Below, piece after piece: positions 62,560 through 64,000 of a stretch of DNA of 64,000 nt. The notes under the pieces are model-generated. The model was given only the letters and a program-made list of their open reading frames with translations. It was not told where the DNA came from and ran no database searches. Positions within the stretch are counted from its first letter, which is position 1; each line of letters starts with the position of its first letter. Source of the DNA: Anopheles merus (taxonomy: Eukaryota > Arthropoda > Insecta > Diptera > Culicidae); NCBI RefSeq assembly GCF_017562075.2, contig NC_054084.1, positions 12,076,745-12,140,744 on the forward strand. The letters are read 5' to 3'. The translations under genes were made by a program, and so were the position numbers.

Positions 62560-62825
62560 AGTTGGTTTTAAACCTACGCGGGTCTGGAACTGATCCTGAC
62601 ACCATACCGGTTCTGCAACTATTCCTGATTCCATCTCGGTTCTGTATCTGATCCTATATCGATCCTGGCATCCATATCGTTACTTTAACTGAATCCACGC
62701 CAATCCTGCAACAGATCCAGCGCCTATTCTGGTTCTGGCATTGATTCGTTAGCATATCGCTTTTGTAAATGATTCAGAACCTGTACCAATCCTGGAACAG
62801 TTCCTGACAACATTCCCAACTTGAA
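62560..62825. repeat. decayed 29-bp minisatellite
   Basis: About eight units near 29 bp long with the pattern CGGTTCTGCAACTATTCCTG and a short A/T-rich remainder. Clear pairs are at 62,578-62,635 and 62,757-62,815. Divergence between units is high, so it is old. Confidence 0.6.
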
Positions 62826-62888
62826 GCTGGCCTAAAAACCATGCTTCATGAAACTTCTGCCTTTTCTATTCTGGCCTAAAAACAGATT

Positions 62889-63048
62889 CTATTCGACCGA
62901 CTAAACAACGTGTCCGTCGTGGGTTCAATCCTAGCATTGATCGTCCTCCCGTAGTAAAGACTGACTATCGGGATGCTTGGTACTGAATATAATTGGCAAA
63001 GCCTGTATAGGCAGGCATGTGTCGCATAGGACGTTTACGTCAAATTGA
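62889..63048 (+). mobile_element. SINE200-like copy, decayed head
   Basis: TCGACCGACTAAACAACGTG followed by TCCGTCGTGGGTTCAATCCT aligns with the copy at 53,096, including an intact B box GGGTTCAATCC. GACTGACTATCGGG and GCCTGTATAGGCAGGC follow as in the family body. The A-box part is missing or unrecognisable and the tail is short (AAATTGAAG). Confidence 0.72.
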
Positions 63049-63194
63049 AGAGCCTCAGTCAAGGATCTATTAAGCCTTATTGATTGTCTTGAAATAGACA
63101 ACAACACAGCAGATAGAGCTCAAAAACAGTTTATTAGATATTATTATAATAAATTGATATTCAAGCATAAAATTATTGAAAAAACATTACTTCA
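63049..63194. other. 3' flank of the small minus-strand frame
   Basis: AT-rich, and contains AATAAA on the minus strand at 63,135-63,130, about 60 bp after the stop codon of the frame that ends at 63,195. Confidence 0.5.
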
Positions 63195-63461
63195 TTACCA
63201 TTTCCCTGACTGGTATTGTTTCGTTACTTCAAACGTAATCCAACCCCGGCAGTTCAATTCGAATAAATAAGGTATAGATGTAATCAGTAAGCAATATCTG
63301 CTACCTTCACCATCGATAAAACCGACAGTTGGCGGCGCTATCATAATTGCAATCGGAAATACAACTGGAAAGGAGAGCACCACAAAGCATGCAATCTTGA
63401 AGACGGTTTGCCGAGCAAGCGAGGATGGTGGTATCAAGACAACGGGTACGTGGGTTGGCAT
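63195..63461 (-). CDS. possible small membrane protein, 88 residues
   Basis: An ATG in good context (A at -3) opens a frame beginning MPTHVPVVLIPPSSLARQ, followed by one strongly hydrophobic stretch at about 22-44 (FKIACFVVLSFPVVFPIAIM) and a polar C-terminus. AATAAA lies 60 bp downstream of the stop. An in-frame stop occurs five codons upstream. A GAAG-GTAGCA sequence inside it could be a splice donor, which would shorten or extend the protein. The LIPP...FPVVFPIA pattern faintly recalls the C-terminal segment of sideroflexins, but I do not consider that an identification. It may also be chance. Confidence 0.35.
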   Translation of the reverse strand: MPTHVPVVLIPPSSLARQTVFKIACFVVLSFPVVFPIAIMIAPPTVGFIDGEGSRYCLLITSIPYLFELNCRGWITFEVTKQYQSGKW

Positions 63462-64000
63462 GCTTCCGGGATTGATTCGTTATTGTAACGATATAGCAAG
63501 ATAATAGTCAATTGGGGTAAGCACAGGTTCGTTAGCGTGCAAGAGGAGTGTCGTTTTGTACGACAAGAGTTATCGATATTGTTTCTCCGGATATTGCAGT
63601 TAAGAAGCAGTAAGTGGTTAGCATGTGGACATGTCTCATGAAAGAAAGAGTTTCATTGATGTTAAAACAGTCGTTTCCCTAAGACCTTAATTGGTTTATT
63701 TAATAGTGACCACTGCGCAATAATGCCGTTTTGCTGGCGCCTTTTAGTTCAAAATCACAGACAGCTTGATAATAAGCGGCATTGCTACTACAACACGTGT
63801 TTCTAGTTCGTCGCCTTTCTAAGCGCTAATCACAATCAAGCTTCAAGTACGGCAACATAATAAGAAGAAACGAAATGAAAAATTAATGCTTGAATCCGGT
63901 TATCACCAATTAAATTTTGGCACATGAGGTTCGCTTATCGCAAAAGAGAACAGAGAAACAGCACAGACGACCCTTTCAGAGCGGACGAAACAAACCAAAA
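63462..64000. other. flanking sequence to window end
   Basis: AT-moderate. It would hold the promoter of the small minus-strand frame if that is real. No other feature was recognised. Confidence 0.4.

Overview
The window reads as nuclear DNA of a mosquito, most likely Anopheles and plausibly the An. gambiae complex. The grounds are SINE200-like tRNA-derived SINEs (one with a perfect 11-bp target duplication), abundant CA/TG microsatellites, introns of 60-180 bp, and proteins that are clearly insect versions of conserved eukaryotic genes. The species itself is an inference.

Layout. About 1-39,900 is a gene desert: I find no reading frame there that I would defend as a protein-coding exon. It alternates between GC-richer, apparently unique blocks (roughly 2.6-7.9, 8.7-11.1, 12.9-16.3, 18.0-20.7, 21.6-24.9, 27.4-30.0, 31.75-33.7 and 35.3-38.8 kb) and AT-rich blocks. 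The AT-rich blocks carry most of the recognisable mobile DNA: inverted-repeat elements at 16.8-17.5 and 25.1-26.9 kb, a dead non-LTR reverse transcriptase at 30.9-31.6 kb, and SINE200 copies near 34.5 and 34.8 kb. The desert could be intergenic or one large intron. A strong splice-donor-like sequence on the minus strand at 36,727, below a GC- and GAGA-rich stretch, is the only hint of a first exon.

39.9-51.8 kb is the gene cluster. TIM44 (mitochondrial protein import, minus) and PIG-T (GPI transamidase subunit, plus) are head to head and share a 531-bp promoter interval. PIG-T and CDK9 (P-TEFb kinase, minus; four exons resolved to the base) are tail to tail, 237 bp apart. After 5 kb of repeat-rich sequence comes the 3' part of an ABHD2-type serine hydrolase (minus; five exons resolved; the N-terminal exon or exons were not found). 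These are unrelated housekeeping genes with no evident shared pathway.

Repeats are the most unusual content. A 1,595-bp hAT-like non-autonomous element (47,433-49,027) sits inside a CA microsatellite and contains two opposed arrays of 50-bp units around a TCGCGA palindrome. A 515-bp foldback element lies at 53,426-53,940. A 16-bp minisatellite of about 34 units (55,482-56,060), followed by a short array in reverse orientation, stays open in several frames. Another inverted-repeat element lies at 61,897-62,434, next to a decayed 29-bp minisatellite and a third SINE200-like copy. A possible small membrane-protein gene (63,195-63,461, minus) with a polyadenylation signal closes the window; I cannot name it.
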